A stretch of DNA of 64,000 nt from Ruegeria sp. Alg231-54 (lineage in GTDB: Bacteria > Pseudomonadota > Alphaproteobacteria > Rhodobacterales > Rhodobacteraceae): the NCBI RefSeq assembly GCF_900143525.1, contig NZ_FREZ01000003.1, forward strand, positions 422,054-486,053. Direction: 5' to 3'. The notes under the pieces were generated by a model. The model was given only the letters and a program-made list of their open reading frames with translations, ran no database searches and had not been told where the DNA came from. Shown here in pieces: positions 1 through 9,574 of the stretch. A program made the translations under genes and the position numbers. Position 1 is the stretch's first letter; each line of letters starts with the position of its first letter.

Positions 1-2
1 CC

Positions 3-134
3 GAAGTCGTTGATGCGATCAAGTCCCAAGCCGCAGATGCCGAAACAGCGTGGTCCGAAGCCATCTCGGCGGACGGCTATGACGGCACTGCTGCTCTGGA
101 AGAAATGCGCAAACAAGCTGGCGTGGACTTCTGA
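3..134 (+). CDS. dctP: TRAP transporter substrate-binding protein, C-terminal end (partial)
   Basis: The window opens inside a reading frame that runs to a TGA at 132-134 and leaves 43 residues ending in QAGVDF. The piece is a charged, helical C-terminus of the kind found in DctP-family periplasmic binding proteins. The identification rests mainly on position: the DctQ and DctM permease genes follow 3 bp downstream. DctP proteins capture carboxylate-type solutes in the periplasm and pass them to the QM permease. The substrate cannot be judged from this fragment. Confidence 0.7.
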   Translation, partial: EVVDAIKSQAADAETAWSEAISADGYDGTAALEEMRKQAGVDF

Positions 135-137
135 TCC

Positions 138-686
138 ATGGAGCGGCTTCGCCATCGTTTCCCCGACCAGCCCCCTGATGAGGGGCTGGACATCGGGCTG
201 CTGCTCGACAGATCTCTGGGTGTCGGGGCCGCACTGATCCTGTTCAGCCTCGTCCTCATCACCTGTGTGGATGTAGTTGGGCGCTACCTGTTCAACGCAC
301 CGCTTTCCGGCGCCTTCGAACTCACTGAAATACTGCTGGCAGCGCTCGTTTTCCTTGCCTTACCACTGACGACAGAGCGCCGCGAACATGTCGAGGTCGA
401 CCTGCTGAATCTGGCGCTTGGACGCAAGACGCAACGTCTTTTGTCTGCGTTTGCTGGCCTGTTCTCTGCAGCCCTGTTAGCCACCTTTTCTTGGCGGCTT
501 TTCACCCATGCGGCCAAGGCCGCACATGACGGCGCGGTGACCAACGCGCTTGAGATTCCACTGGCACCATTCGGCTATCTGGCTGGGGTCTCCTGCATGG
601 TTTCGGCGTTCATCGCATTCCTGCGCGGATTACAACCTCCCATCGAACACGACACCGATCAAGATCACCTAGAGGGCGCCCCATGA
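138..686 (+). CDS. dctQ: TRAP transporter small permease subunit
   Basis: This 182-residue protein has about four hydrophobic segments and the DctQ pattern: a first helix around residues 30-50 that contains a CVDVVGRY motif, then FELTEILLAALVF and a conserved EHVEVDLL stretch. DctQ is the small integral membrane subunit that pairs with DctM in ion-gradient-driven TRAP uptake. It starts 3 bp after the binding-protein stop and its stop overlaps the DctM start (ATGA), so the three genes are translationally coupled. Confidence 0.9.
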   Translation: MERLRHRFPDQPPDEGLDIGLLLDRSLGVGAALILFSLVLITCVDVVGRYLFNAPLSGAFELTEILLAALVFLALPLTTERREHVEVDLLNLALGRKTQRLLSAFAGLFSAALLATFSWRLFTHAAKAAHDGAVTNALEIPLAPFGYLAGVSCMVSAFIAFLRGLQPPIEHDTDQDHLEGAP

Positions 687-1999
687 TTGAATCTCTGATC
701 GGCTTTGCGATCCTTCTGGGACTTATTCTACTGCGCGTGCCCATCGCGTTCGCAATGGCGGCTGTAGGCGGCTTTGGGTTTGCCTATATGCGTGGTTGGG
801 AGCCTGCCTGGGCTATGACAGGGCAAGTGGCCTTTGACACTTCTTTGTCTTACTCCCTTTCGGTCATCCCTCTGTTTATCTTCATGGGCAACGTGTTGGC
901 CGGCTCAGGCGTGGCACACGGGCTGTTTGCCGGTGCCGATCGGCTTTTTGGCAGGCTGCGCGGTGGACTTGCCATGGCTTCGGTCTTTTCTTGCGGCGGG
1001 TTCTCCGCGGTGTGTGGCTCATCCCTGGCCACTGCTGCCACGATGTCAAAAGTTGCCATGCCTTCAATGCGTCGTTTTGGCTATGATGACCGGCTGGCGA
1101 CAGGCTCTATCGCCGCGGGAGGGACACTAGGCATTTTGATCCCGCCGTCGGTGATCCTGATCATCTACGGCCTGTTGACCGAAACCAATATTGCCAAGCT
1201 TTTTATCGCGGGAATTGTGCCAGGTATCATTGGTGTGCTGTTTTATCTTGGCGCGGTCATGGTTGCGGTACGGTTGAACCCTTCTCTGGCTCCGGAGGAG
1301 GAAAACACCGAACCCATGAGTCGGGCTGACGTCATAGGCGTGATCTGTGTGCTGGGCCTTTTTCTCTTCATCATGGTTGGCATCTATGGTGGGTTCTTCA
1401 CACCGACTGAGGCGGCCGGAATGGGTGCAGGTGCTTCGATCCTGATCGCCATTGCCCTAAGAACGATGACCTGGCGCAGCTTTTTCGCAACTACGCTGGA
1501 TTCGATCCGGGCTACTGCCATGATCTTTGCAGTGATTATAGGTGCCGAGCTGTTCACCAATTTCATAAACTACGCCGGACTGCCGGATGCCCTATCAGGC
1601 TTTGTTGTCGACAATGAATTGCCGGTCTGGGCGGTCATCTTGTTCATAATGCTGACCTACATGGTTCTTGGTTGTGTGCTTGAAAGCCTGTCGATGATCT
1701 TGCTAACAGTGCCGGTCTTTTACCCACTGATGTTTGAGCTTGAGTTTGCCAATGAACTCCTGCTCGATCCCGAAAACGCCCTGATCTGGTTCGCCATTGT
1801 GGTTGTTGTGGCCACTGAAATCAGCCTGATCACGCCCCCGGTCGGAATGAATGTCTTCGTGCTGAAGGGCGTGTTGCAAGATGTCTCACTCGGAACGATC
1901 TTTCGCGGCGTGCTGCCATTCTGGATCGCGGACATCCTGCGGCTGACCCTGCTCATCCTTGTACCCTCACTGTCACTCTGGCTGGTGGGGTTGATGTGA
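683..1999 (+). CDS. dctM: TRAP transporter large permease subunit
   Basis: This 438-residue polytopic membrane protein is the transport channel of the TRAP system. It has the usual length of the DctM family, about twelve hydrophobic segments and the family signature GGTLGILIPPS at residues 146-156. The second half repeats the pattern with FTPTEAAGMGAG and ITPPVGMNVFV. It overlaps dctQ by 4 bp. The genes that follow (VOC protein, maleylacetoacetate isomerase) suggest uptake of an aromatic or ring-cleavage-derived acid, which is inference. Confidence 0.93.
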   Translation: MIESLIGFAILLGLILLRVPIAFAMAAVGGFGFAYMRGWEPAWAMTGQVAFDTSLSYSLSVIPLFIFMGNVLAGSGVAHGLFAGADRLFGRLRGGLAMASVFSCGGFSAVCGSSLATAATMSKVAMPSMRRFGYDDRLATGSIAAGGTLGILIPPSVILIIYGLLTETNIAKLFIAGIVPGIIGVLFYLGAVMVAVRLNPSLAPEEENTEPMSRADVIGVICVLGLFLFIMVGIYGGFFTPTEAAGMGAGASILIAIALRTMTWRSFFATTLDSIRATAMIFAVIIGAELFTNFINYAGLPDALSGFVVDNELPVWAVILFIMLTYMVLGCVLESLSMILLTVPVFYPLMFELEFANELLLDPENALIWFAIVVVVATEISLITPPVGMNVFVLKGVLQDVSLGTIFRGVLPFWIADILRLTLLILVPSLSLWLVGLM

Positions 2000-2062
2000 A
2001 CGCCTGAGGCGACCGTACGTTGCCTTGGTCTTGAAAACTGCACCCTCGGAAAGGAGAAATCG

Positions 2063-2608
2063 ATGAAAATCGAGAAGATCCATCACGTCGCTTACCGCTG
2101 CAAAGACGCAAAAGAGACGGTCGAATGGTATGGGAAAATGCTGAACATGGACTTTATCCTGGCCATCGCCGAGGATCATGTCCCATCTACGCATGAGCCG
2201 GACCCCTACATGCATCTGTTTTTGGATGCCGGGAATGGGAATGTTCTGGCTTTCTTCGAGCTGCCCACGAAGCCGGAAATGGGCCGGGATCCCAATACCC
2301 CGATCTGGGTGCAGCACATCGCCTTCAAGGTGAAGGATCGTGAAACGCTGCTTCAGTTCAAGGACCATCTGGAAGCTAATGGCGTCGAAGTACTCGGCGT
2401 GACCGACCATTCGATTTTCCACTCTATCTACTTCTTTGATCCTTCCGGCCATCGTATCGAACTGGCCTGCCCGGACCCGGAAGAAGAAGCGCTGCTGGAG
2501 CGCATGGACGAAGTGAAATGGCTTATGTTGGACGAGTGGTCGAAGACCAAGAAAGCTCCGAAACATGCCGATTGGCTGCATGCCAAAGAACTCAACAAGT
2601 CTGCCTGA
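2063..2608 (+). CDS. VOC (glyoxalase/bleomycin-resistance/dioxygenase) family protein
   Basis: This 181-residue protein is a single VOC unit of paired beta-alpha-beta-beta-beta modules. Likely metal ligands are the His of IHHVAYRC near residue 8, the His of WVQHIAFKV in the second module and the Glu of GHRIELACP near the end of the core. About 45 charged residues follow the core. A good ribosome site (AAAGGAGA) precedes the ATG. VOC proteins of this kind include isomerases, lyases and extradiol-type dioxygenases acting on small acids. It sits between a TRAP importer and maiA, so a catabolic step is likely, but the reaction cannot be named. Confidence 0.85.
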   Translation: MKIEKIHHVAYRCKDAKETVEWYGKMLNMDFILAIAEDHVPSTHEPDPYMHLFLDAGNGNVLAFFELPTKPEMGRDPNTPIWVQHIAFKVKDRETLLQFKDHLEANGVEVLGVTDHSIFHSIYFFDPSGHRIELACPDPEEEALLERMDEVKWLMLDEWSKTKKAPKHADWLHAKELNKSA

Positions 2609-2693
2609 CGGGCGTCCCGTGCCGGATCGGTTTCCAGCGCGGGAACTTATCTTTGGCAAAATCCGAGACGGTTTACCACAAAACAAGGAAGTC

Positions 2694-3326
2694 ATGAAAC
2701 TATACGGCTATTGGCGCTCGACGACCTCTTTTCGGGTCCGGATCGCACTAAATCTCAAGGGTGTTTCCTATGAAACAGTTCCGGTCAACCTTGTTGCCGG
2801 AGAGCAACGCGCGCCGGACTATGTCGCGCTGAACCCCGGCAAGGGCGTCCCTACGCTGATCCTTGAGGACGGTCGTGTACTCACCCAATCGCTTGCGATC
2901 ATCAATTATCTCGACGCTGCCATACCCGAACCTCCGTTCCTGCCGGAGGACCCGTTCGAGCGTGCGCGGGTACAGGCTGCGGCCCATACCATCGCGATGG
3001 ACATTCATCCGGTTAACAACCTTAAGGTAACTGTGCATCTGAAGACCCGGTACGGGCTTGCGGCCGAGGATGGGATCGAGTGGTTCCGGCATTGGATGAC
3101 CGAAGGTTTCCATGCCTACCAAGCGCTTTTGCCAGCTAACACCACCTTCAGTTTTGGTGACAAGCCGGACCTTGCCGATATCTGCCTTGTCGCACAGCTT
3201 TACAATGCACATCGCTGGGGCGTCGATATGGCTCCATTCGACCGTCTGCTTGAGATCGAAGAACGCGCATTCACCCTGCCCGCTTTCGACGCCGCCCGAC
3301 CTGAAAATCAGGCCGACGCCTCCTGA
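2694..3326 (+). CDS. maiA: Maleylacetoacetate isomerase (zeta-class GST)
   Basis: This 210-residue protein has the length and N-terminus of zeta-class glutathione transferases (MKLYGYWRSTTSFRVRIAL), in which the STTS stretch corresponds to the SSCS glutathione-binding site. A cis-proline motif (GVPTLILEDG) and a QSLAIINYLD substrate-side motif follow. The enzyme isomerises maleylacetoacetate, or maleylpyruvate in the gentisate route, to the fumaryl form with glutathione. I chose the ATG at 2694 over an upstream one at 2565, which lies inside the VOC gene and would add 43 unrelated residues. A fumarylacetoacetase remnant lies just downstream, which fits the homogentisate pathway. Confidence 0.88.
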   Translation: MKLYGYWRSTTSFRVRIALNLKGVSYETVPVNLVAGEQRAPDYVALNPGKGVPTLILEDGRVLTQSLAIINYLDAAIPEPPFLPEDPFERARVQAAAHTIAMDIHPVNNLKVTVHLKTRYGLAAEDGIEWFRHWMTEGFHAYQALLPANTTFSFGDKPDLADICLVAQLYNAHRWGVDMAPFDRLLEIEERAFTLPAFDAARPENQADAS

Positions 3327-3360
3327 GAGAAATACACTGGCAGACCTCATTCTATTGTAG

Positions 3361-3459
3361 GTCGACGGCCTTAGCCCAACCAAGAAGGCAATGCTCTTCC
3401 GCGTCACCGACTACACGGATTTCTACGCCGGTCGACAGCCAGCGCTCCAGATGGCTTGA
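3361..3459 (+). pseudogene. Fumarylacetoacetase remnant
   Basis: This 32-codon stretch downstream of maiA reads FRVTDYTDFYAGRQPAL before a stop. DYTDFYAxR is the conserved metal-site motif near the start of the catalytic domain of fumarylacetoacetase, the enzyme that follows MaiA in tyrosine/homogentisate breakdown. An in-frame TAG lies immediately upstream (3358-3360) and nothing recognisable follows, so only a scrap remains. The order maiA-fahA is common in such operons. This is a short match by eye, but the motif is distinctive. Confidence 0.65.
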
Positions 3460-3482
3460 GTTGCCCAGATTGGCTTATGTAC

Positions 3483-3911
3483 CTATGTCACCGACGCGGC
3501 CTTAAGCAGCGCAGTCACGCCTCGGTCCAGTGCTGCACGGTCCTCGGCCGACATGGAATTCAGCATCCCTTGCGCGCAAGCATCGACTTGTGGCAGCAAC
3601 TGTTCGAAACACCGATGGCCTTCCGGCGTACAATGATAAACCCTTATCCGGCGATCTTCTTCGGAAATTGCTCTGGTTATCAAACCTTTATCGTCAAGCC
3701 TCTGCGCGGCTCGGCTGACTTGAACCTTATCCAGAGTGGTGCGTTGCGAGAGTTCCAGAGAGGTCAGGCTTTTGGCATTGGCAAGTAGAAAAAGCAGGCG
3801 CCATTCCTCCCGTGATAGCCCGAATTCGCGCTGGTATACTTCCGTGAGGTTTCGTGAGAACGCTTCGGATGCCACGGCGAGGCGATAGGGAAAGAAGGAA
3901 TCTAGTTGCAT
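3483..3911 (-). CDS. MarR family transcriptional regulator
   Basis: This 142-residue winged-helix protein has the MarR plan: an N-terminal helix, the recognition region LTSLELSQRTTLDKVQVSRAAQ around residues 48-70, and a wing with EEDRRIRVYHCTPEG. It lies convergent to the maiA side and its start codon is buried in an inverted repeat, so it probably represses itself. MarR proteins of this type often sense aromatic acids. Control of the adjacent VOC/maiA genes is plausible but they are transcribed from far upstream. Confidence 0.87.
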   Translation of the reverse strand: MQLDSFFPYRLAVASEAFSRNLTEVYQREFGLSREEWRLLFLLANAKSLTSLELSQRTTLDKVQVSRAAQRLDDKGLITRAISEEDRRIRVYHCTPEGHRCFEQLLPQVDACAQGMLNSMSAEDRAALDRGVTALLKAASVT

Positions 3912-3946
3912 ACGAAACTATAATCCCGCTTTGTTTCATATGCAAC
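3905..3946. promoter_or_regulatory. Inverted-repeat operator overlapping the marR start
   Basis: Two 14-bp arms, GTTGCATACGAAAC (3905-3918) and GTTTCATATGCAAC (3933-3946), are inverted copies with one mismatch and a 14-bp spacer. The left arm contains the regulator's start codon (3909-3911, minus strand). A TATAGT-like box in the spacer lies only a few bases from the start, so transcription may be nearly leaderless. This is the expected geometry of a MarR autoregulatory site. Confidence 0.65.
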
Positions 3947-4357
3947 GACATTTGCCTGCACTGATCTTCGCCATCCTTATGCAGGTTGTTTTGCACACTA
4001 AAAGCCGAAGTTGACGAAATCCCGGTTCCCAGTGTTTTGATTCCGTTGCGAAGATTTTTTCTGCTTGCCAGAAAACTGCGGATCCGCTGGATCAAGGTTC
4101 CAGATCGGCAATCTGCTGAAACGGACAGATTCCCAGCGTGAACCGACCTTTGCAAAATTTAGCAGTTCTGCAACGCAAAATCCCAAAAGCGAAAGTTGAT
4201 CGTTGTGTCAGCTTCAGCTGCCAAGAAAGGTCAACACAAGCCTTGGATATAGGCACACACCGAGACTAGCGGAAACACTGGACCCGGAAGTGCAACAAAA
4301 ACTATTAGCATTCTTGCAGAATACTTTTTACCATGCGGTCAAATTTGGGGGAATTGG
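3947..4357. other. Spacer before the cytosine deaminase operon
   Basis: I see no credible gene in these 410 bp. The DNA is more AT-rich than the flanking genes towards 4280-4350 and presumably carries the promoter of the codA operon. A GGGGGAA ribosome site lies just before the ATG at 4358. Confidence 0.5.
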
Positions 4358-5659
4358 ATGCTCGATTTAATCATCAGACAGGCCAGCCTGCCAGATGGCA
4401 GCGGGCCGGTAGATATCGCGATCAAGGCAGACCGCGTTGCGGAAATTGCGCCTGATATCAAGGCTGAGGCGCATGAGGAGATACAGGCGGCTGGGCGTTT
4501 GGTTTCCCCTCCTTTTACGGACCCGCACTTCCATATGGATGCGACCCTGAGCCTAGGGTTGCCGCGCATGAATGTCTCGGGCACGCTTTTGGAGGGTATC
4601 GCGCTTTGGGGGGAATTGAAGCCCCTGCTGACACCAGAAGCGGTGATTGAGCGGGCCATGCGCTATTGCGACCTTGCTGTGTCGCAGGGGCTGCTGGCTA
4701 TCCGTTCGCATGTGGATGTTTCATCCGCCCCGTTGGTGGGCGTTGAAGCGCTCTTGGAGGTACGTAAACAGGTTGCCCCCTATATCGACCTGCAACTGGT
4801 GGCATTCCCGCAAGATGGCCTTTACCGATCAGAAAACGCAGAGAGAAACCTGATCCAGGCGCTCGATATGGGTGTCGATGTCGTGGGCGGGATCCCGCAT
4901 TTTGAACGCACGATGTCGGAAGGGGCTCGATCGGTCACGAGACTGGCCGAGATAGCGGCGGACCGGGGCCTGATGCTGGACCTGCATTGCGACGAAAGCG
5001 ACGATCCGATGTCACGCCACGTAGAAACGTTGGCCTTTGAGACTACGCGCCTTGGGCTTGGGGGCCGTGTAACTGCAAGCCACGTCACTGCGATGCATTC
5101 TTATGACAACTACTATGCATCGAAGCTGATCCCGCTCATCGCAGAAAGCGGTATGAACGCGGTACCCAACCCTCTGATTAATATCACGCTGCAAGGGCGT
5201 TCGGACACCTATCCGCGCCGCCGAGGTCTGACCCGCGTGCCAGAGCTGCGCGCGGCCGGTGTAAACGTTGCCTTCGGGCAGGATTGCACAATGGACCCGT
5301 GGTATTCGCTCGGGTCCGCTGACATGCTGGAAGTGGCTCATATGGGTGTGCACGCGGTACCGATGACATCCCGAGAAGCGATGGAATGGGCGTTTACTTC
5401 CGTCACCCAGAATGGTGCCAAAGCCATGGGCTTGCCCGACCCGACAATCCGCGAGGGCGGCCCTGCCAGTATGGTTGTGCTGCAGGCGCGTGATCCGATT
5501 GAAGCTGTTCGCATGAAACCCACCCGCCTTGCCGTAATCAAAAACGGCAAGGTATTGGCCCGTACAGAACCCCGAATGGCCGCGCTTTCGTTGCCCGGCC
5601 GCCCCACGACCCTGGATCCCGCAGATTACGCGCCCAGGCCCAATACTCAGGAAGCTTAA
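4358..5659 (+). CDS. codA: Cytosine deaminase-type amidohydrolase
   Basis: This 433-residue cytoplasmic enzyme matches the E. coli CodA plan closely. The metal site starts with DPHFHMD at residues 56-61 and continues with DLHCDE near residue 210, the SHVTAMH segment, and an active-site Asp in GQDCTMDPW near residue 310, followed by LGSADMLEVAHMG. CodA converts cytosine to uracil and ammonia, and relatives act on isoguanine, creatinine or triazines. It is the first gene of an operon with a BMP-type nucleoside importer, so salvage of an imported pyrimidine-like ring is likely. Confidence 0.88.
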   Translation: MLDLIIRQASLPDGSGPVDIAIKADRVAEIAPDIKAEAHEEIQAAGRLVSPPFTDPHFHMDATLSLGLPRMNVSGTLLEGIALWGELKPLLTPEAVIERAMRYCDLAVSQGLLAIRSHVDVSSAPLVGVEALLEVRKQVAPYIDLQLVAFPQDGLYRSENAERNLIQALDMGVDVVGGIPHFERTMSEGARSVTRLAEIAADRGLMLDLHCDESDDPMSRHVETLAFETTRLGLGGRVTASHVTAMHSYDNYYASKLIPLIAESGMNAVPNPLINITLQGRSDTYPRRRGLTRVPELRAAGVNVAFGQDCTMDPWYSLGSADMLEVAHMGVHAVPMTSREAMEWAFTSVTQNGAKAMGLPDPTIREGGPASMVVLQARDPIEAVRMKPTRLAVIKNGKVLARTEPRMAALSLPGRPTTLDPADYAPRPNTQEA

Positions 5660-5698
5660 GAACAAGAACAATTGCCACCAACAGAAGAGGATCTACCA

Positions 5699-6682
5699 AT
5701 GAAACTCACCACAACCCGCCGTCAACTGATGGTCGGCGCTGCGGCCACGTTGGCCCTGCCGGCTTATGTCCGTCGCGTGAACGCACAATCTGCGACCCGA
5801 GTCGCTGGCGTGCATATGTCTCCGGTCGAAAACGCGTGGAACAGTCGAATCCACGTAGCGATGCAGGAGGCCGCCGATGCTGGTCTGATCGAGTATGAAT
5901 TCTCGGAAGGTGTGGCTCCGACTGACTATCCCCGCGCGATGCGCGAGTATGCCGAAGGTGGTGCGCAAATCATTTGGGGCGAGTCCTACGCCGTGGAACG
6001 CGAAGCACGCGAAGTGGCGGGCGATTACCCGGATACCGCTTTCCTCATGGGCTCTTCCGGTGGGCCGGAAGGGGACAATTTCGGGGTCTTCGGCACCCGC
6101 AACCACGAAGCGGCTTATCTGGCCGGAATGCTTGCGGGCCAAATGTCAGAAAGCAACGTCTTCGGCTCGGTCGGCGGTTATCCCATCCCCGAGGTGAACC
6201 TGTTGATCAATGCCTTCCGTATGGGCGTAACCGAGGTGAACCCGGAGGCCACCTTCCTCAACGGCTTTATTGGTGCATGGTTTGATCCAGCCCGCGCGCA
6301 GGAAGCTGCGATTGCCCAGATCGATGCGGGCGCGGATGTCCTGTTTGGTGAGCGCATAGGCACTGCGGATGCCGCCCAAGCGCGGGACGTAAAGGCCATC
6401 GGTTCGCTTATCGACTATACGCCTCGCTATCCGGGCACAGTCTTTGCCAACGCGATCTGGAATTACGGTCCTACTATCGAGGCCATCGTAGCGGACGTTC
6501 AAGCCGGTAATCCAACGGGGCGCAACTACACGGAATATTCCTTCATGGCCCATGGCGGCAATGAACTGATCTATGTCGCCGATGAAGTGCCTGCTGACGC
6601 CATCCCGGCGATGGAGGCTAAACAGGCAGCGATCCAATCCGGCGAATGGGATGTTCCGATCGACGAAAGCGAGCCCTCCTGA
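5699..6682 (+). CDS. BMP family ABC transporter substrate-binding protein
   Basis: This 327-residue periplasmic protein belongs to the PnrA/BmpA family, which binds nucleosides and related heterocycles. It begins with a twin-arginine-like signal ([19 protein letters not shown]) instead of a lipobox. Family features include [14 protein letters not shown], the [19 protein letters not shown] segment, and [14 protein letters not shown]. The ATG at 5699 follows an AGAGG ribosome site, whereas an upstream start at 5672 would only add nine polar residues. It lies 39 bp after codA and is the capture component of the importer encoded at 8054-11545. Confidence 0.9.
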   Translation: MKLTTTRRQLMVGAAATLALPAYVRRVNAQSATRVAGVHMSPVENAWNSRIHVAMQEAADAGLIEYEFSEGVAPTDYPRAMREYAEGGAQIIWGESYAVEREAREVAGDYPDTAFLMGSSGGPEGDNFGVFGTRNHEAAYLAGMLAGQMSESNVFGSVGGYPIPEVNLLINAFRMGVTEVNPEATFLNGFIGAWFDPARAQEAAIAQIDAGADVLFGERIGTADAAQARDVKAIGSLIDYTPRYPGTVFANAIWNYGPTIEAIVADVQAGNPTGRNYTEYSFMAHGGNELIYVADEVPADAIPAMEAKQAAIQSGEWDVPIDESEPS

Positions 6683-6698
6683 TCCCGCGGGCTTTGAC

Positions 6699-8057
6699 GT
6701 GACCGATGCCACGGCTCTTGCGGCCGCCATTACGGCAAGGCAGATCACTGCCGTCGACGTGATGGAGGTAAGTCTTTCTGCCTGCCATGGGCAGGCGGAT
6801 TTGGGGGCCGTGGCATTTCTGGACGAAGACATGGCGCGCGCCGGGGCAAGTGCAGCAGACGCATTGCCATCTGACCGGCGCGGCCCGTTTCATGGGGTTC
6901 CGTTTTTGGTGAAAGACCTTGGTGGTTTCGCAAAAGGGCTACCCGCTGCGGCCGGATCCGCAGCAATCCGCGCAAAAGCGCGTAAACCCGAAAGTGACAG
7001 CCGCCTGTTGCAAGATTTGCGCCAAACTGGCTTGATCCCATTTGGCTTGACTACAACACCCGCATTCGGCCTTTCCCTGTCATGCGAACCAGATGGCATG
7101 GCTGCGACCCGAAATCCATGGAATCCCACGTTGACACCTGGTGGTTCATCTGGCGGCGCTGCGGCTGCGGTTGCAGCCGGTATCGTAGCAATTGCTCATG
7201 CCACGGATGCAGCCGGATCCATCAGAGTACCTGCTGCGTGTTGCGGTTTGACCGGGCTCAAGCCGTCTCGTGGTGCGGTGCCCGGAGGCCCTGATTTTGC
7301 CAATCACCTGATGGGCATAGCATCTGAGCTGGTCTTGGCGCGCTCGGTTCGCGACGTGGAGACCGCCCTTCATGCTGTTGTCCAACCTATGGCCCCGGTG
7401 CATTTCCCAAAACGTCCCCGTGTCGCGGTGGCATTGCCGGAACGTTGTGGACCTGATCAGCGCAAAGCTGCGGAAGGTGCTGCCGACGCGCTGCGCGACG
7501 CAGGCTGTGAAGTGCATGATGTTCGTGCCCCCGACCGGATTGGGGCTGAGGCTCATGAAATCGCCCGAACCATACTGGCTGTTTCGTTGGCTGAGTGGCT
7601 GACCGCACTCAAGATCTCTGACGACCAGGTTCCACCGCTCGCAGCCGCCATGGCTACTGAGGGTCGTGCGACACCTGCTACCGCGCTTTTTGCGGCCTCG
7701 CGACAGCTGGCACGCCTGACAAATCGCTCCCGCAAGCTTTTTAAATCCGCCGATGCCATCCTGATGCCGGTCCTCTCCTCTGCACCACCCGTAGTCGGCA
7801 CTTTGGATCTGTCTGGCACTTCCCCCGATGAACACATGGCGCGGCTGGAAGCTTTTGCCCCAAACGCAGCACTTGCCAATGTTGCGGGCTTGCCAGCCCT
7901 GGCGCTGCCTTTTGGCATGGCAAATGACCTTCCTCTCGGTGTGCAACTGATTGGTCCCGCCGGCGCCGATTTCGCACTGCTAAAACTCGGTGCACTTATC
8001 GAGACCCGCGCGCCCGCACTTTCCTTTCCGTCCCCAATCGCAGGCCTACCCGCATGA
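6699..8057 (+). CDS. Amidase signature family hydrolase
   Basis: The protein has the Ser-cisSer-Lys triad of the amidase signature family: Lys72 in FLVKDLGG, Ser150 in TPGGSSGG, and Ser174 in [10 protein letters not shown] (numbered from a GTG start at 6699). It hydrolyses an amide, and its substrate is presumably something imported or released in this pathway, such as a carbamoyl or ureido compound. The start is uncertain: the GTG at 6699 gives the normal family N-terminus ([10 protein letters not shown]), while an in-frame ATG at 6651 would overlap the upstream gene by 32 bp. It overlaps the ATPase gene by 4 bp. Confidence 0.87.
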   Translation: MTDATALAAAITARQITAVDVMEVSLSACHGQADLGAVAFLDEDMARAGASAADALPSDRRGPFHGVPFLVKDLGGFAKGLPAAAGSAAIRAKARKPESDSRLLQDLRQTGLIPFGLTTTPAFGLSLSCEPDGMAATRNPWNPTLTPGGSSGGAAAAVAAGIVAIAHATDAAGSIRVPAACCGLTGLKPSRGAVPGGPDFANHLMGIASELVLARSVRDVETALHAVVQPMAPVHFPKRPRVAVALPERCGPDQRKAAEGAADALRDAGCEVHDVRAPDRIGAEAHEIARTILAVSLAEWLTALKISDDQVPPLAAAMATEGRATPATALFAASRQLARLTNRSRKLFKSADAILMPVLSSAPPVVGTLDLSGTSPDEHMARLEAFAPNAALANVAGLPALALPFGMANDLPLGVQLIGPAGADFALLKLGALIETRAPALSFPSPIAGLPA

Positions 8058-9574
8058 CCAAGGTTCTTGAGCTTCACGGCATCACTAAGCGTTTTGGAAC
8101 GCTTACCGCAAATGATGATGTGACCCTGACACTGGCGGAGGGGGAAATCCTTGCGCTTCTGGGTGAAAACGGCGCTGGCAAGACGACGCTGATGAATATC
8201 CTGTTTGGCCACTACGCAGCCGACGCAGGTACTGTCAGGGTGTTCGGCGAAGAGCTGCCTCCGGGCCTTCCGCGCGCAGCGATCGAGGTGGGTGTGGGAA
8301 TGGTTCACCAGCACTTCACGCTTGCGGGCAACCTCACCGTTCTTGAAAACGTCATGCTTGGCTCCGAACCCTTGACGCGCGCGCGTTCCGCTCGTGGTGA
8401 GGCGCGCGAAAAGCTGTTGCAGATCGCAGAGCGGTTTGGCCTGCCCGTGAACCCCGAGGCCAAAGTTAGGTCGCTTTCCGTGGGAGAACGCCAGCGTGTT
8501 GAAATTCTTAAAGCGCTCTACCGCGACGCGCGTATATTGATACTGGATGAACCTACCGCCGTTCTGGCCCGGCCCGAGGCGATGCGCCTGTTCGAGACCC
8601 TGCGCGACATGACGAAAGAGGGTCTTTCGCTTATCTTCATCAGCCACAAACTGCATGAGGTCATGGCTGCCTCTGACCGTGTGGCAGTGCTACGCGGCGG
8701 CAAGATGGTTGCAGAACGCAAAACCTCTGAAACCAACCCAGGAGAGCTGGCGGAACTGATGGTTGGCCGCAAAGTGGAACGGCCCGTACGCCATGACCAT
8801 AAGATTGGCGCGCCAGTTCTGATTGCAAACAATGTGCGCGTGGAAGAGGACGGTGAGTTGCGTCTGGATGACGTGTCATTCACCGTCCATACTGGTGAAA
8901 TCCTTGGTATCGTTGGCGTTTCAGGCAATGGTCAGGCTTCGCTCGGCGGGTTGCTTTCTGGGTTGGTTCACCCAAGCGCGGGGCAGCTGACACTTCTGGA
9001 CGAAGATATCGGCCATCTGGGGCCGCGCGGCATGATCCGTGCGGGGGCTGGTAGAGTACCAGAAGACCGACACGCGGAAGGCGTAGTAGGCGAGTTGAGC
9101 CTGTGGGAAAATGCAGTGCTCGAACGGCTGCGCACACCAGAGTTTTCGCGCCGCGGCTTTGTCCGGCAAGGCGCCGCTCGCGATTACACCTCAGGGCTGA
9201 TAGAACGTTTTGATATCCGTGGTGCCAGTCCCGACACGCGAACAAGGCTGTTGTCTGGCGGCAATATGCAAAAGCTTATCCTCGGTCGGGTCCTGACAAA
9301 CGGACCGCGTTTTGTGCTCGCCAACCAGCCGACGCGAGGCCTCGATGAAGGGGCAATTGCCGCCGTTCATGCCGAGCTTTTGGCTGCACGGGCCGAAGGC
9401 GCAGCAATTTTGCTCATCTCTGAAGAACTGGAAGAAGCCGTGGCCCTGTCAGACCGTATACAGGCCATCGTTAAAGGGCGCTTGTCGGAGCCCATATCCG
9501 CCAACGAGGCTGACCCGCAACGTCTTGGCCTGATGATGGCGGGTGTTTGGAAGGAAAATGATAATGCGGCTTGA
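8054..9574 (+). CDS. BMP-type nucleoside ABC importer, duplicated ATP-binding subunit
   Basis: This 506-residue protein contains two ATPase domains in tandem, as in YufO/NupA and RbsA. The first has a full Walker A ([11 protein letters not shown], near residue 36), the [15 protein letters not shown] signature and [11 protein letters not shown]. The second has a degenerate Walker A ([12 protein letters not shown]), an [13 protein letters not shown] signature and an NQPTRGLD Walker B region lacking the usual LDEP, which is typical for this family. It energises the permeases that follow. Its start overlaps the amidase stop. Confidence 0.93.
   Translation: MTKVLELHGITKRFGTLTANDDVTLTLAEGEILALLGENGAGKTTLMNILFGHYAADAGTVRVFGEELPPGLPRAAIEVGVGMVHQHFTLAGNLTVLENVMLGSEPLTRARSARGEAREKLLQIAERFGLPVNPEAKVRSLSVGERQRVEILKALYRDARILILDEPTAVLARPEAMRLFETLRDMTKEGLSLIFISHKLHEVMAASDRVAVLRGGKMVAERKTSETNPGELAELMVGRKVERPVRHDHKIGAPVLIANNVRVEEDGELRLDDVSFTVHTGEILGIVGVSGNGQASLGGLLSGLVHPSAGQLTLLDEDIGHLGPRGMIRAGAGRVPEDRHAEGVVGELSLWENAVLERLRTPEFSRRGFVRQGAARDYTSGLIERFDIRGASPDTRTRLLSGGNMQKLILGRVLTNGPRFVLANQPTRGLDEGAIAAVHAELLAARAEGAAILLISEELEEAVALSDRIQAIVKGRLSEPISANEADPQRLGLMMAGVWKENDNAA

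Noticed and set aside
1973..2695. Long minus-strand frame of 240 codons opposite the VOC gene
   Set aside because: It is antisense to a clear VOC protein with a good ribosome site and has no recognisable motif; it reflects codon bias on the other strand.
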